DNA of 58,474 nucleotides from Corallococcus carmarthensis (GCF_003611695.1 NZ_RAWE01000043.1:1-58474), one strand, 5' to 3'; counted from the stretch's first letter, positions 18,401 through 26,854 are shown. The notes: generated by a model from the sequence alone, not told the origin. Translations and numbers: made by a program.

Positions 18401-20137
18401 CGTGCGCAGGTCCAGGCCCAGGTGCGGCTTGAGCTTCTCCGCGCAGGTGTCCACCTGGGCGCGGAAGGCCTTCTCCGTCTCGTACAGCTCGCGGCCCATA
18501 TCCACGTACTGCGAGCCCTGCCCGGAGAACATGAACATCACCGGACGGCCGCTGTTCTCCGCGGTGCCGCTGAACACGCGGCCCGGCGTGCGCTCCGCCA
18601 GCGCGGAGGCCAGCTCCGCCGTGGTGCGCGCCACCACCGCGCGACGCTTGCCGAAGCGCTTGCGTCCCAGTTGGAGCGTGTACGCCACGTCCGCCAGGTC
18701 CACGTTCGGGTTCTCGCGCAGGTGCGCGGCCAGCCGGTCCGTGGCGACCTCCAGCGAGTTCTCCGTCCGCGCCGACAGCAGCACCACCTGCGCGGGCAGG
18801 CGGGCCTTGTCGGTGGCGGGCAGCTCCGGCGCCTCTTCCAGGATGGCGTGCGCGTTGGTGCCGCCCATGCCCAGCGACGTGACGCCCGCGCGGCGCGGCG
18901 TCGCACCCTTGGGGAAGTCGCGCAGCTCCGTGTTCACGTAGAACGGACTGTTGGGGAAGTCGCACGCCGGGTTGGGCGTCTTGAAGTTGAGGCTGGGGGG
19001 AATGACCTTGTGGTGCAGCGTGAGGGCCGCCTTGATGAAGCCCACCGCGCCCGCCGCCGAGTCCAGGTGGCCGATGTTGCTCTTCACCGACCCCAGCGCG
19101 CAGAAGTTCTTCTTGTCCGTGCCCTGGCGGAAGGCCTGGGTGAGCGCCGCGACCTCAATCGGATCACCGACCTTGGTCGCCGTGCCGTGCGCCTCCACGT
19201 AGCCGATGGAGTCCGGATCCACGCCCGCCACCGCCTGCGCCAGCGCGATGACCTCCGCCTGGCCCGCGACGGCCGGGGCCATGTAGCTGACCTTCTGCGA
19301 ACCGTCGTTGTTCACCGCCGAGCCGCGCACCACCGCGTAGACGGTGTCGCCGTCCTTGAGCGCGTCCGACAGGCGCTTGAGCGCGACCACCGCCGCGCCG
19401 TGGCCCGCGACGAAGCCCTCGGCCTCCGCGTCGAAGGTGTGGCAGTGGCCGTCCGGCGCCGTGGTGCCACCCTCGTGGTACAGGTAGCCCGCCTTCTCCG
19501 GGAAGTGGATGGACACGCCACCGGCCAGCGCCATGTCGCACTCGAACGACAGGAGGCTCTGGCAGGCGTAGTGGATGCACGTGAGCGACGTGGAGGACGA
19601 GGACTGGACCGTGACGGCCGGGCCCTTCAGGTCCATCCGGTACGCCACCTCCGTGGTGAGGCTGTCCTTGTCGTTGCCGATGGACGCCTGGAGGCTCTCC
19701 ACCGACGCGACGTGCGCCAGGTGCGAGTACAGGTTGGAGAGCAGGTACGTGTTCATGCTCATGCCGCCGAACACGCCCACGCGGCCGGGCTGGCGCTCCG
19801 GGCTGTAGCCGGCGGCCTCCATCGCCTCCCACGCGCACTCCAGGAAGACGCGGTGCTGCGGGTCCATCAGCGCGGCCTCGCGGGGGTTCATCCCGAAGAA
19901 GGCCGCGTCGAACTGATCCGTGTCGCCCAGCGTGCCGCGGGCCTTCACGTAGTTGGGCGCGCGCACCATGGCGGGGTCCGCGCCCTCCGCGATGAGCTCC
20001 TCGTCGGTGAAGAAGGTGATGCTCTCCACGCCGCCGGTGAGGTTCTTCCAGAACTCGGCGATGGTCTTCGCGCCCGGAAGGCGTCCGCCCAGACCGATGA
20101 CCGCGATGCCATCCACTTCGGGGGTGTCAGTGCTCAT
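15479..20137 (-). CDS. PKS KS-AT-KR-ACP with Ser in place of the KS active-site Cys
   Basis: This is a 1552-aa PKS. The KS (about 8-435) has the fold and both catalytic His motifs (VEAHGTAT, NIGHLDSAAG), but the nucleophile motif reads VQSSSSTSL, with TCC (Ser181) where Cys belongs. By analogy with KSQ domains it may decarboxylate malonyl-ACP rather than condense. AT (about 540-830) has GHSIGEY and HAFH, giving malonyl specificity. The KR keeps GGFGTLG, the active Ser and Tyr (SYSAATSFMDA), but Asn is Thr and the Lys position in FHGRVRG is Arg, so activity is doubtful. The ACP has GGNSLVG (Ser about 1474), followed by a basic tail (ERRRARLANRR) likely used for docking. AAGGA lies 7 nt before the ATG. 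It follows the FAAL-NRPS gene by 42 nt and precedes the sulfotransferase PKS by 39 nt. Confidence 0.92.
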   Translation of the reverse strand: MSTDTPEVDGIAVIGLGGRLPGAKTIAEFWKNLTGGVESITFFTDEELIAEGADPAMVRAPNYVKARGTLGDTDQFDAAFFGMNPREAALMDPQHRVFLECAWEAMEAAGYSPERQPGRVGVFGGMSMNTYLLSNLYSHLAHVASVESLQASIGNDKDSLTTEVAYRMDLKGPAVTVQSSSSTSLTCIHYACQSLLSFECDMALAGGVSIHFPEKAGYLYHEGGTTAPDGHCHTFDAEAEGFVAGHGAAVVALKRLSDALKDGDTVYAVVRGSAVNNDGSQKVSYMAPAVAGQAEVIALAQAVAGVDPDSIGYVEAHGTATKVGDPIEVAALTQAFRQGTDKKNFCALGSVKSNIGHLDSAAGAVGFIKAALTLHHKVIPPSLNFKTPNPACDFPNSPFYVNTELRDFPKGATPRRAGVTSLGMGGTNAHAILEEAPELPATDKARLPAQVVLLSARTENSLEVATDRLAAHLRENPNVDLADVAYTLQLGRKRFGKRRAVVARTTAELASALAERTPGRVFSGTAENSGRPVMFMFSGQGSQYVDMGRELYETEKAFRAQVDTCAEKLKPHLGLDLRTVLYPTAESRELSSERLKQTGLTQPALFVIEYALAKLWESWGVTPHAMVGHSIGEYVAACLAGVFTLDDALALVAARGRLMQSLPAGSMLAVSLPEEHVTPMLPEGLSVAAVNSPATCVVAGPTPLVDAFVETLKLQGLASSRLHTSHAFHSAMMDPILDAFREAVRKVTRKAPTKPYLSNVTGTWVTPEQATSPDYWAKHLRGAVRFADGVTELLKESDAILLEVGPGNTLVTLARQHPDKGAKHALINSLRHPKEQVADLDHVLATLGRLWLEGVEADWDAFRAGEKRRRIALPTSPFERQRHWVDPRKETAADGERSEWASADQKQPVARWFYLPSWQRALPSPQGAWSEKKATWWLLLPDDSTEGLGARLALKLGEAGQDVVRITPAAVTAKHDEHHWSLALGGEATVLESLTAQGRAPDHVLHLGTLGLGDAHGEADFESALGKGFLGLLSLAQALGRQPGTRPVSLVAVTNRMQALGDEAPNPELATVLGPVRVIPQEYGHLSAKAVDVRLPPSGSWQETALVESLLSEAATPSKLETVIAYRGGARWVQHFEHVPADAPRAAQLPLRDGGVYLIIGGFGTLGFSHAKSLAKRTKAKLVLAGRTALPARAQWDAHLSAHGEDDAVSRRIRQVRELEALGAQVHVTSVDAGNKVQVKAAVDEALTHFGTLHGVVFAAGDVGQALFRAIPDTRPEDVRDTFHGRVRGLYALEEAVRGRALDFCVLSSSLAAVLGGLGLASYSAATSFMDAFATKQAQTSPVPWMSVGWDAWQYESRAGGAQSPFGALAITSAEGEDAFEQLFQLGAVSHVAVSTSNLRARARKWAQPAAAQDKAEAKQEAGSSLGTTPRPTLQNAYVPPRDALEERIAQLWQTTLGIDQVGVHDNFFELGGNSLVGVKLIARVREQFGVALPAVTLYEGPTVGALAKLLKAASGTEDTEAAPEETQALSRGERRRARLANRRGDSASDEE

Positions 20138-20179
20138 GGAGCCGTCCTTCGAAACCTGGGTGTGACTGAAAGTCGTTCG

Positions 20180-23100
20180 TTACTTGCCACGGCCGCGCGT
20201 CTGCTGACGCCGCGCCTGGGCGGCCCGGCGGCGCTCCGCCTCGTCCTTGATCTTCTGGGAGGCCGCGCCCGCGTCCTCGCCCTTGTTCGACAGGTGCTGG
20301 GCGAGCGCGCTCACCGTGGTGAACTTGAACATGTCCACCAGTGCGAGCTCCGCGCCCAGCTCTTCACGCAGCCGCCGGTGGGCCTGCGCGATGAGCAGCG
20401 AGTTGCCACCCAGCTCGAAGAAGTTGTCGTTGAGGCCGACGCGCTCCACCTTGAGCACCGACTGCCAGATGGCCGCCACGCTGCGCTCCACCGCGCTCTG
20501 CGGCTGGGCGTAGGCGACGCCGGAAGCCAGGCGCGCCCCTTCCGGCGCGGGCAGCGCCTTCGCGTCCACCTTGCCGTTGGGCGACAGGGGCAGCGTGGAC
20601 AGCGGCACGTACGCGGACGGCAGCATGTACGGCGGCAGCGCTTCCGCGAGGAAGGTGTTCAGGTCGGAGTGCGTGGGCGCGGGCTCGCCCAGCACCACGT
20701 ACGCCACCAGCCGCTTGTCCCCGGGCGAGTCCTCGCGCGCCATCAGGAACGCTTCCTTCACGGCGGGGTGGCGGCGCACGGCGGCCTCCACCTCACCCAG
20801 CTCGATGCGGAAGCCGCGGATCTTCACCTGATCATCCGCGCGGGACAGGAACGTGAGCACGCCGTCCGGCAGCCAGCGCGCGCGGTCACCCGTGCGATAC
20901 AGGCGCTCACCGGCATGGAACGGGTCGGCGATGAAGCGCTCGGAGGTCAGCTCCGGCCGCTTCCAGTACCCGCGCGCCACGCCCAGGCCGCCCACGTACA
21001 GCTCACCGGCGACGCCCACGGGCAGGAGGTTCTTCTCCGCGTCCAGCACGTACACGTCCGTGTTGATGACGGGCCGGCCAATGGGCACCCACGCGTGGCC
21101 CTGCAGGTCCTCCACCGCCATGCGGTGGTAGGTGGAGCACACGGTCGTCTCCGTGAGGCCGTAGCCGTTCACCACCGGCACCGTGGCGAGCAGCTTCTCC
21201 ACGTCGCTGGCCACCAGCGCCTCGCCGCCGGACAGCACCAGCTTGAGCGGCGGCAGCTGCTCCAGGCGCGCGTTGAGCCCGGCGATGACCGCGGGCACCG
21301 TGCTCACGATGGTGACGGTGTGGCGGGTGATGAGCTGGTACAGCTTCTCCTGGTCGAGGATCTCATCCTCGGTGGGCAGCACCAGCGCGCCGCCCGTGCA
21401 CAGCAGCGGGAGGATTTCGCCCACGAAGCTGGCGGAGGCCACCGACGTGAGCGGCAGCATCCGGTCCGTCGCGCCAGGCGCGTAGGACTCCACGAACGAG
21501 CGCACCAGGTTCGCCAGGCCGCCGTGCTCCAGCATCACGCCCTTGGGCTGGCCGGTGGAGCCGGAGGTGTAGACGAGGCACGCCAGGTCCCCGGCCGCCA
21601 CGGTCGCGGCGGGAGCGGTGGACAGCGCGCCGTCCAGCGGCTGGTCCACGAACAGCGTGCGCGCGGACGTGCCAGTGGGCAGCGTGCGCTGGAGCCAGGA
21701 CTGGGTGATGACCACCGGCGCCTGCGTGTCGCCCAGGATGAAGGCCACGCGCTCGGACGGGTAGGCCGGGTCGATGGGCACGTACGCCGCGCCCGCGGCC
21801 ATCACGGCCAGCACGGACACCAGCGTCTCCACCGAGCGCTCCAGGCAGATGCCCACGATGTCGCCCGGCTTCACGCCCGCGCCGCGCAGCCACGCGGCCA
21901 GCTGTCCCGCGCGCGCGTCCAGCTCGCGGTAGGTGAGCTGCGCGTCCTTGAAGAGGACCGCGACGTTGTCCGGCGTGCGCGCCACCTGCGCCGCGAAGAG
22001 CGAGGGCAGCATGTCCGCCTGCGTGAGCGGCACGCGCGGACCCTTCCACGTCTCCAGCAGCTGCTGCTGTTCGGCCAGCGTGAGCAGCGGCAGCCCCGCG
22101 AGCGCGCGGCCCGGCTGCGCGGCGATGCCGGACAGGAGCGTGGCCAGGTGCCCGGCCATGCGCTCGATGGTGCCCGCCTCGAAGAGGTCGGTGTTGTACT
22201 CGAAGGAGGCCACCAGCTCGCCGTCCGCCTCGCCCATGGTGAGGGTGAGGTCGAACTGCGCGCCACCGTGCGACAGCAGCAGCGACTCGATGGGCAGGCC
22301 CGCCACGGTGGACTTCGCGCCCGGGATGTCCAGGGCGAAGGGCGTGAGGCCGCGCTCATCCAGCTTGGAGGCGCGCTGGTAGACGAACATCACCTGGAAC
22401 AGCGGCGAGCGGCTCTGGTCACGCACCGGCTGCAGCCGGTCCACCAGCGCGCTGAAGGGGTAGTCCTGGTGCTCCAGCGCGCCCAGCATCGTCTGGCGCG
22501 TCTGGGCCAGGTAGTCCGTGAAGGACAGGGTGGGGGAGGGCCGCGTGCGCACCACCAGCGGGTTGACGAAGTAGCCCGTGATGCCCGCCAGCTCCGCGCG
22601 TCCGCGGCCCGCGCTCACCACGCCCAGCGTGAAGTCCTGCTGGCCGGTGTAGCGGTGCAGGAGCACCTGGAACGCCGTCTGGAGCACCATGTTCGGCGTG
22701 GCGCCGTGTTCGCGCGCCAGCGTCTTCACCGCGCTCGCGACGTTCGCGTCCAGCCGGGTGGTGTGGACGCGGCCGTTGAAGGTCTGCGCCGGGGGACGCG
22801 GGTGGTCCGTGGGCAGGTCCAGCACCGGCAGCGTGCCGGACAGCTGCTCCCGCCAGTACTTCTCCAGCGCCTGGCCGCGAGCGCCCGTGAGCATCTCCGC
22901 CTGCCAGCGCGCGTAGTCCGCGTACGTGCGCGCGGGCTGCGCCAGCGAGGGCCGCTTGCCCAACCGCAGCGCCGGGTAGAGCGCGTCCAGCTCCTCCGCC
23001 ATCACCGCCAGCGACCAGAAGTCGGTGACGATGTGGTGCATCGCGATGAGCAGCGCGTGGTCCTCCGCGGACCGCGACACCAGCCGCACGCGCAACAGCG

Positions 23101-25624
23101 GCCCCTTCTCCAGGTCGAACGGGCGGCGGGCCTCGGCGGACAGGGCTTCCGCGACCTGTTCGTCGCTCCAGCCCTTCGCGTCCGTGGTGGTGAAGTCCAG
23201 CGGCAGCTCCGCGTGCACGCGCTGCACGGGGCCGGTGGCCGCCATGACGAACGTGGTGCGCAGGGCGGGGTGGCGGGCCACCAGCGCCTCGAAGGCGCCC
23301 TTCAGCGCGTGGGCGTCCAGCCCCGCGCGCACGCGAACGGCGACGGGCACGTGGTAGGCCGCGCTGTCCGGCGCGAGCTGGTGCATGAACCACAGCGCCT
23401 GCTGGCCCCCGGACAGGGGCGCGTCACCCGTGGCGGACGAGGCGGCCACCGCGCTGGACGACTGCTGGGACGGGGGCGCCGACATCAGCGTCACCACGAC
23501 CTCCGCCAGCTTCGACAGCGACACGCCCTGGAGCACGTCGGACAGGGGCAGGTCGATGCCCAGCCCCGCGTCCACGGCGCTCTTGAAGTCCACCGCCATC
23601 AGCGAGTCCACGCCGTAGGCATGCAGGGGCTTGTTCGTGTCCACCTGCGCGGTGGGCAGCCGCAGCACCTGCGCGGCCTGCTCCTGGAGGAACACCGCCA
23701 CCATGGCCCGGCGCGCGGTGGGGTCCTGCACCACCGCCAGCATCTTCTGCAGCATGCTGGTGTCCGGGCCCACGGGCGCGGGCGCGGCGGCTTCAGGGGA
23801 AGCGGCCGGAGCCTTCGCGGCCTCGGGCGCCTGGACCGGAGCGGCGGCGATGACGCTCTTGTGCAGCGCCTCCAGCGTGTCCGCGACGTACTCCGCGCGG
23901 GTGGCGAAGCGTTGGATCTTGCCGCTGGACGTCTTCGGGATGGCGCCCGGCCCCAGCAGCACCACGCCCTGGGCCTGCAGGTCGTGCCCGGCCGCGACGG
24001 CCTGCCGGATGCCCTGCGCCAGCGCGTCCAGGTCCACGCCGTCGCGCTCCACCGCGCGGCGGTCCACCTCGGTCACGACGATGAGGCGCTCCTCGTCGTC
24101 CTGCTCGATGGAGAACGCCGCCGTGCAGCCGGGGCGGATGGCGGGGTGGGCGGACTCCACCGTGCGCTCGATGTCCTGCGGATAGTGGTTGCGCCCGCGG
24201 ATGATGATCAGGTCCTTCAGGCGGCCCGTCACGAACAGCTCGCCGTCCGCGAGGAAGCCCAGGTCGCCCGTGCGCAGGTACGGCGTCGCGTCACCCGTCC
24301 CGGCGAGCGGCTGCTGGAACGTGGTCCGCGTCTGCTCGTCGCGGCCCCAGTAGCCCTGCGCGATGCTGGGCCCCGCGACGCGGATCTCGCCCACCTGTCC
24401 CGGCGGCAGGGGCGCGCCCGTCTCCGGATGCGCGATGACCAGCCGCTGATCCGTGAGGTTGCGGCCGGAGCCCACCAGCGTCTGGGCGCCGGGGCTCGCC
24501 GCCTCCTTCGCCACCACGCGGTTGTCCTTCAGCGCGCCCCCGTCCACGGTGCGCTGCACCGGCAGCTCGCGCTTGTCACCGCCGGAGGCGATGAGCGTGC
24601 CCTCCGCGAGGCCGTAGCAGGGGTAGATGGCCTCCGAGCGGAAGCCCTGCGGACCGAACGCCTCCGCGAAGCGCCGGAGCGTGTCCGGCATGATGGGCTC
24701 CGCGCCGTTGAAGGCCAGGTCCCACTGGCTCAGGTCCAGCTTCGCGCGCTCCTCCGGCGTGGACTTGCGCACGCACAGGTCGAACGCGAAGTTGGGCCCG
24801 CCGCTCGTGGTGGCCTTGTAGCGCGAGATGGCCTCCAGCCAGCGCATGGGGCGCTTGAGGAAGTCCACCGGCGAGAACAGCGTCACCGGGAAGCCGCCGA
24901 AGAGCGGCTGGATGATGCCGCCGATGAGGCCCATGTCGTGGTACGGCGGCAGCCAGATGACGCCCTGGCTCTGGGTGGAGTGCCCGAAGCACTCGTGGAT
25001 CAGCTTCGAGTTGTGCAGCAGGTTGCCGTGCGTCAGCACCACGCCCTTGGGCGACGACGTGGAGCCGGACGTGTACTGGAGGAACACCCGCGTGTCCGTG
25101 GCCACGCCGGGGTCCTTCCAGCCTTCGGCGACCTCCGCGTCCAGCGTGTCCGTGGCGATCCAGTGCAGCTCCCGCAGCTCCGGCGCCTGCTCGAAGAGCA
25201 TCTCCCCCATGCCGTAGATGAAGTCGGTGGTGAGGGCGACGGTGGCCTGCGCGTCCTGGCTGATGGCGAGCAGGCGAGGCAGCGTGCGCGCCAGGCGCAT
25301 GGGGTCCGGCGGATAGATGGGCACCGCGATGACGCCCGCGTACAGACAGCCGAAGAACCCGGCGATGTAGTCCAGCCCGGGCGGATACAGCAGCAGCGCC
25401 CGCTGGCCCTGGGCGCCGCGCGCCTGGAGCGCCGCCGCGATGGCGCGGGCCTTCTGGTCCAGCTCCGCGTACGTCAGGTGCGCTTCGTCCGTTTCCCCGT
25501 CCAGCAGGAACGTAAATCCGCGACGGTCACCCTGGGTGCTCGCGCGGACACGCAGCAATTCAACCAGAGTGGAAAACGCAAAGCCGGGGGCCGGGAAAGA
25601 ACCGGGCGTGGTTCCAGTGGGCAT
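20180..25624 (-). CDS. Fatty acyl-AMP ligase fused to NRPS module, FAAL-ACP-C-A-PCP
   Basis: This 1814-aa protein starts the assembly line. The FAAL domain (about 1-590; QYTSGSTSSPKG, YGLAEGT, SGKIQR) adenylates a fatty acid and loads it on the ACP (GVDSLMAV, Ser about 674). The C domain (about 735-1165) has HHIVTDFWS, with Phe replacing the Gly of HHxxxDG; I associate this variant with C domains that accept fatty acyl donors. The A domain (about 1185-1690; YTSGSTGQPKG, YGLTET, YRTGD) has an odd pocket: core A4 reads SASFVGE where FDxSVxE is usual, so the Asp that binds the alpha-amino group appears to be Ala. Read by eye the code is A-S-G-S-L-G-G-V-C-K, which I cannot assign. The PCP has GGNSLLI (Ser about 1742), then a basic tail. 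AGGAG lies 8 nt before the ATG. It is the first gene of the operon. Confidence 0.93.
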   Translation of the reverse strand: MPTGTTPGSFPAPGFAFSTLVELLRVRASTQGDRRGFTFLLDGETDEAHLTYAELDQKARAIAAALQARGAQGQRALLLYPPGLDYIAGFFGCLYAGVIAVPIYPPDPMRLARTLPRLLAISQDAQATVALTTDFIYGMGEMLFEQAPELRELHWIATDTLDAEVAEGWKDPGVATDTRVFLQYTSGSTSSPKGVVLTHGNLLHNSKLIHECFGHSTQSQGVIWLPPYHDMGLIGGIIQPLFGGFPVTLFSPVDFLKRPMRWLEAISRYKATTSGGPNFAFDLCVRKSTPEERAKLDLSQWDLAFNGAEPIMPDTLRRFAEAFGPQGFRSEAIYPCYGLAEGTLIASGGDKRELPVQRTVDGGALKDNRVVAKEAASPGAQTLVGSGRNLTDQRLVIAHPETGAPLPPGQVGEIRVAGPSIAQGYWGRDEQTRTTFQQPLAGTGDATPYLRTGDLGFLADGELFVTGRLKDLIIIRGRNHYPQDIERTVESAHPAIRPGCTAAFSIEQDDEERLIVVTEVDRRAVERDGVDLDALAQGIRQAVAAGHDLQAQGVVLLGPGAIPKTSSGKIQRFATRAEYVADTLEALHKSVIAAAPVQAPEAAKAPAASPEAAAPAPVGPDTSMLQKMLAVVQDPTARRAMVAVFLQEQAAQVLRLPTAQVDTNKPLHAYGVDSLMAVDFKSAVDAGLGIDLPLSDVLQGVSLSKLAEVVVTLMSAPPSQQSSSAVAASSATGDAPLSGGQQALWFMHQLAPDSAAYHVPVAVRVRAGLDAHALKGAFEALVARHPALRTTFVMAATGPVQRVHAELPLDFTTTDAKGWSDEQVAEALSAEARRPFDLEKGPLLRVRLVSRSAEDHALLIAMHHIVTDFWSLAVMAEELDALYPALRLGKRPSLAQPARTYADYARWQAEMLTGARGQALEKYWREQLSGTLPVLDLPTDHPRPPAQTFNGRVHTTRLDANVASAVKTLAREHGATPNMVLQTAFQVLLHRYTGQQDFTLGVVSAGRGRAELAGITGYFVNPLVVRTRPSPTLSFTDYLAQTRQTMLGALEHQDYPFSALVDRLQPVRDQSRSPLFQVMFVYQRASKLDERGLTPFALDIPGAKSTVAGLPIESLLLSHGGAQFDLTLTMGEADGELVASFEYNTDLFEAGTIERMAGHLATLLSGIAAQPGRALAGLPLLTLAEQQQLLETWKGPRVPLTQADMLPSLFAAQVARTPDNVAVLFKDAQLTYRELDARAGQLAAWLRGAGVKPGDIVGICLERSVETLVSVLAVMAAGAAYVPIDPAYPSERVAFILGDTQAPVVITQSWLQRTLPTGTSARTLFVDQPLDGALSTAPAATVAAGDLACLVYTSGSTGQPKGVMLEHGGLANLVRSFVESYAPGATDRMLPLTSVASASFVGEILPLLCTGGALVLPTEDEILDQEKLYQLITRHTVTIVSTVPAVIAGLNARLEQLPPLKLVLSGGEALVASDVEKLLATVPVVNGYGLTETTVCSTYHRMAVEDLQGHAWVPIGRPVINTDVYVLDAEKNLLPVGVAGELYVGGLGVARGYWKRPELTSERFIADPFHAGERLYRTGDRARWLPDGVLTFLSRADDQVKIRGFRIELGEVEAAVRRHPAVKEAFLMAREDSPGDKRLVAYVVLGEPAPTHSDLNTFLAEALPPYMLPSAYVPLSTLPLSPNGKVDAKALPAPEGARLASGVAYAQPQSAVERSVAAIWQSVLKVERVGLNDNFFELGGNSLLIAQAHRRLREELGAELALVDMFKFTTVSALAQHLSNKGEDAGAASQKIKDEAERRRAAQARRQQTRGRGK

Positions 25625-25830
25625 GAACGCGACTCCTGGGAGGCGGGGGTGTTTCCGTGCACGGGAAGCACGGAGACGCGGGTTCAGGGGCCGGGGGGAA
25701 GCTGTCGCCCGGCAAGACAGGGTTTCAAAGGGTCAGTCGCAAGCAGCACCCGCCGTGAAGGGGCGATGTCTCGCGCATGTATCGTCTGGCGCGCGCGCGA
25801 GCAATCCCCCCCACCCACATTGGAGCCACA

Positions 25831-25907
25831 CCGGAATTCGGTCACGGCGGGGGGCTCGTGAATCAGGAGCGGGGCAGGGTGCGAATTTCATGGTGACGGA
25901 ATTCGGA
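25831..25907. repeat. Imperfect inverted repeat upstream of the biosynthetic operon
   Basis: CCGGAATTCGGTCAC (25831-25845) and GTGACGGAATTCGG (25894-25907) are inverted copies matching at 13 of 15 positions with one gap. The spacer is 48 bases. They lie about 210-280 bases upstream of the FAAL start codon, where an operator for a dimeric regulator could sit. No regulator gene is adjacent. Confidence 0.3.
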
Positions 25908-26106
25908 GAGCGTCTGGGCCGCCAGTCACTTCATCGCGCGAACGGAGGAACATTCAAACGACCCCCAAGGTCGGAAACCCGGGGACCTCCCCTGTTCGCC
26001 GGAAACTGCGCGGGGTGTCCGTGTAAACGTGACACATCGGATCATGCGACGGGAACACGCGGAGTGTATGGGTCCGGCTTCGGCGGGCCTCCCCACTACG
26101 GCGAAG

Positions 26107-26122
26107 TCGCACGCCTATTGCT
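26107..26122 (+). promoter_or_regulatory. Possible sigma-54 (-24/-12) promoter
   Basis: The sequence TCGCACG-N4-TTGCTT matches the sigma-54 consensus TGGCACG-N4-TTGCTT except for the first G of the -24 pair, and the 10-nt spacing to the -12 GC is right. It points towards the lipoprotein gene at 26279, leaving a leader of roughly 145 nt. Sigma-54 promoters are common in myxobacteria, but one mismatch at a near-invariant base keeps this tentative. Confidence 0.3.
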
Positions 26123-26278
26123 TGCGTCTGTGAATTGTCAGTGAAAATGGGATTCCTTGGATATGTCCTGAGAGGGTTTCCGGAGGATACGGGGCAGGTC
26201 CGACACGGCCCTGCGCGCTTTTGCCGCACGGGGGAGCCGCGAGGTGCGTGGTAGAGGCCGCGCGGGAGCGTGGGTGGC

Positions 26279-26854
26279 ATGCCGAGGCCTGTTCATGACG
26301 TCGCGCGGTGGATGGGGACGGCGCTGCTGCTGTGTGGAGCGCTGGGCTGTTCCGTGGAGCCGGAGATGGCGGTGACTGTGGACGCAGGCATGGACGCGGG
26401 CGTGGATCCGGGGCCCGCGCCGACGACGTGCGCGAGCGGGAGTGTCTGGACCGAGGCGAGCGGCGGCACCGGTGCCTCCATGGCGCCTGGATACGCCTGC
26501 CGGAACTGTCACCTGCGGCAGGCGCCTTCGCTGGCGTACTTCTTCATGGGCACCGTGTTCCCGACGCTCCACGAGGCGGATGGATGTGATGCCCGGCTGG
26601 CGGAGCCGTCGAAGGTGAAGGTGGAGATCCTGGATGCGGAGGGACAGGTGCGGCTCACGCTGGTGCCGAACTCCGCGGGCAACTTCCTGTCCACGACGCT
26701 CCAGCCGTCCTTCCCGCTGCCGTACCGGGCGCGGCTGGTGGGGCCGGATGGCACGTCGCGGACGATGGTCACGCCGCAGAACAACGGGGACTGCAACAGC
26801 TGCCACACCGAGCAGGGCACCCAGAACGCTCCGGGGCGCATCGCGCTGCCGTGA
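26279..26854 (+). CDS. Lipoprotein with two CXXCH haem-binding-type motifs
   Basis: A 191-aa predicted lipoprotein. The N-terminal hydrophobic segment ends in the lipobox GALGC, followed by an acidic, Pro-rich spacer typical of myxobacterial surface lipoproteins. Two CXXCH motifs, CRNCH (about residue 80) and CNSCH (near the C-terminus), suggest one or two covalently bound haems, so a periplasmic or outer-membrane electron carrier is plausible. The middle (VKVEILDAEGQVRLTLVPN) looks beta-rich. A GTG nine bases upstream (26270) is an alternative start; GGGAG sits about 10 nt before the ATG chosen here. No other cytochrome domain is recognisable, so the haem call rests on the motifs alone. It points away from the PKS/NRPS operon and precedes the YcnI-like gene by 77 nt. 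Confidence 0.75.
   Translation: MPRPVHDVARWMGTALLLCGALGCSVEPEMAVTVDAGMDAGVDPGPAPTTCASGSVWTEASGGTGASMAPGYACRNCHLRQAPSLAYFFMGTVFPTLHEADGCDARLAEPSKVKVEILDAEGQVRLTLVPNSAGNFLSTTLQPSFPLPYRARLVGPDGTSRTMVTPQNNGDCNSCHTEQGTQNAPGRIALP

Larger units (their letters stand above)
25625..26278. other. Divergent intergenic region upstream of the biosynthetic operon
   Basis: This 654-base gap separates the FAAL-NRPS gene (left) from the cytochrome-like lipoprotein (right). I see no credible gene: reading frames here lack ribosome-binding sites and third-position GC bias. It is richer in A and T than its surroundings, especially around 25880-26160. It must contain the promoter of the biosynthetic operon. Two near-inverted GAATTC-centred elements and a sigma-54-like site are listed separately. 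Confidence 0.7.

Noticed and set aside
9446-25861. 5471-codon open frame on the plus strand
   Set aside because: It is antisense to four recognisable synthase genes. The protein is Arg/His/Gln/Leu-rich without domains, an artefact of GC-rich third positions.
25954-26280. Small minus-strand frame in the gap upstream of the FAAL gene
   Set aside because: It has no ribosome-binding site, Arg/Pro/Ser-rich composition and no third-position bias; treated as non-coding.
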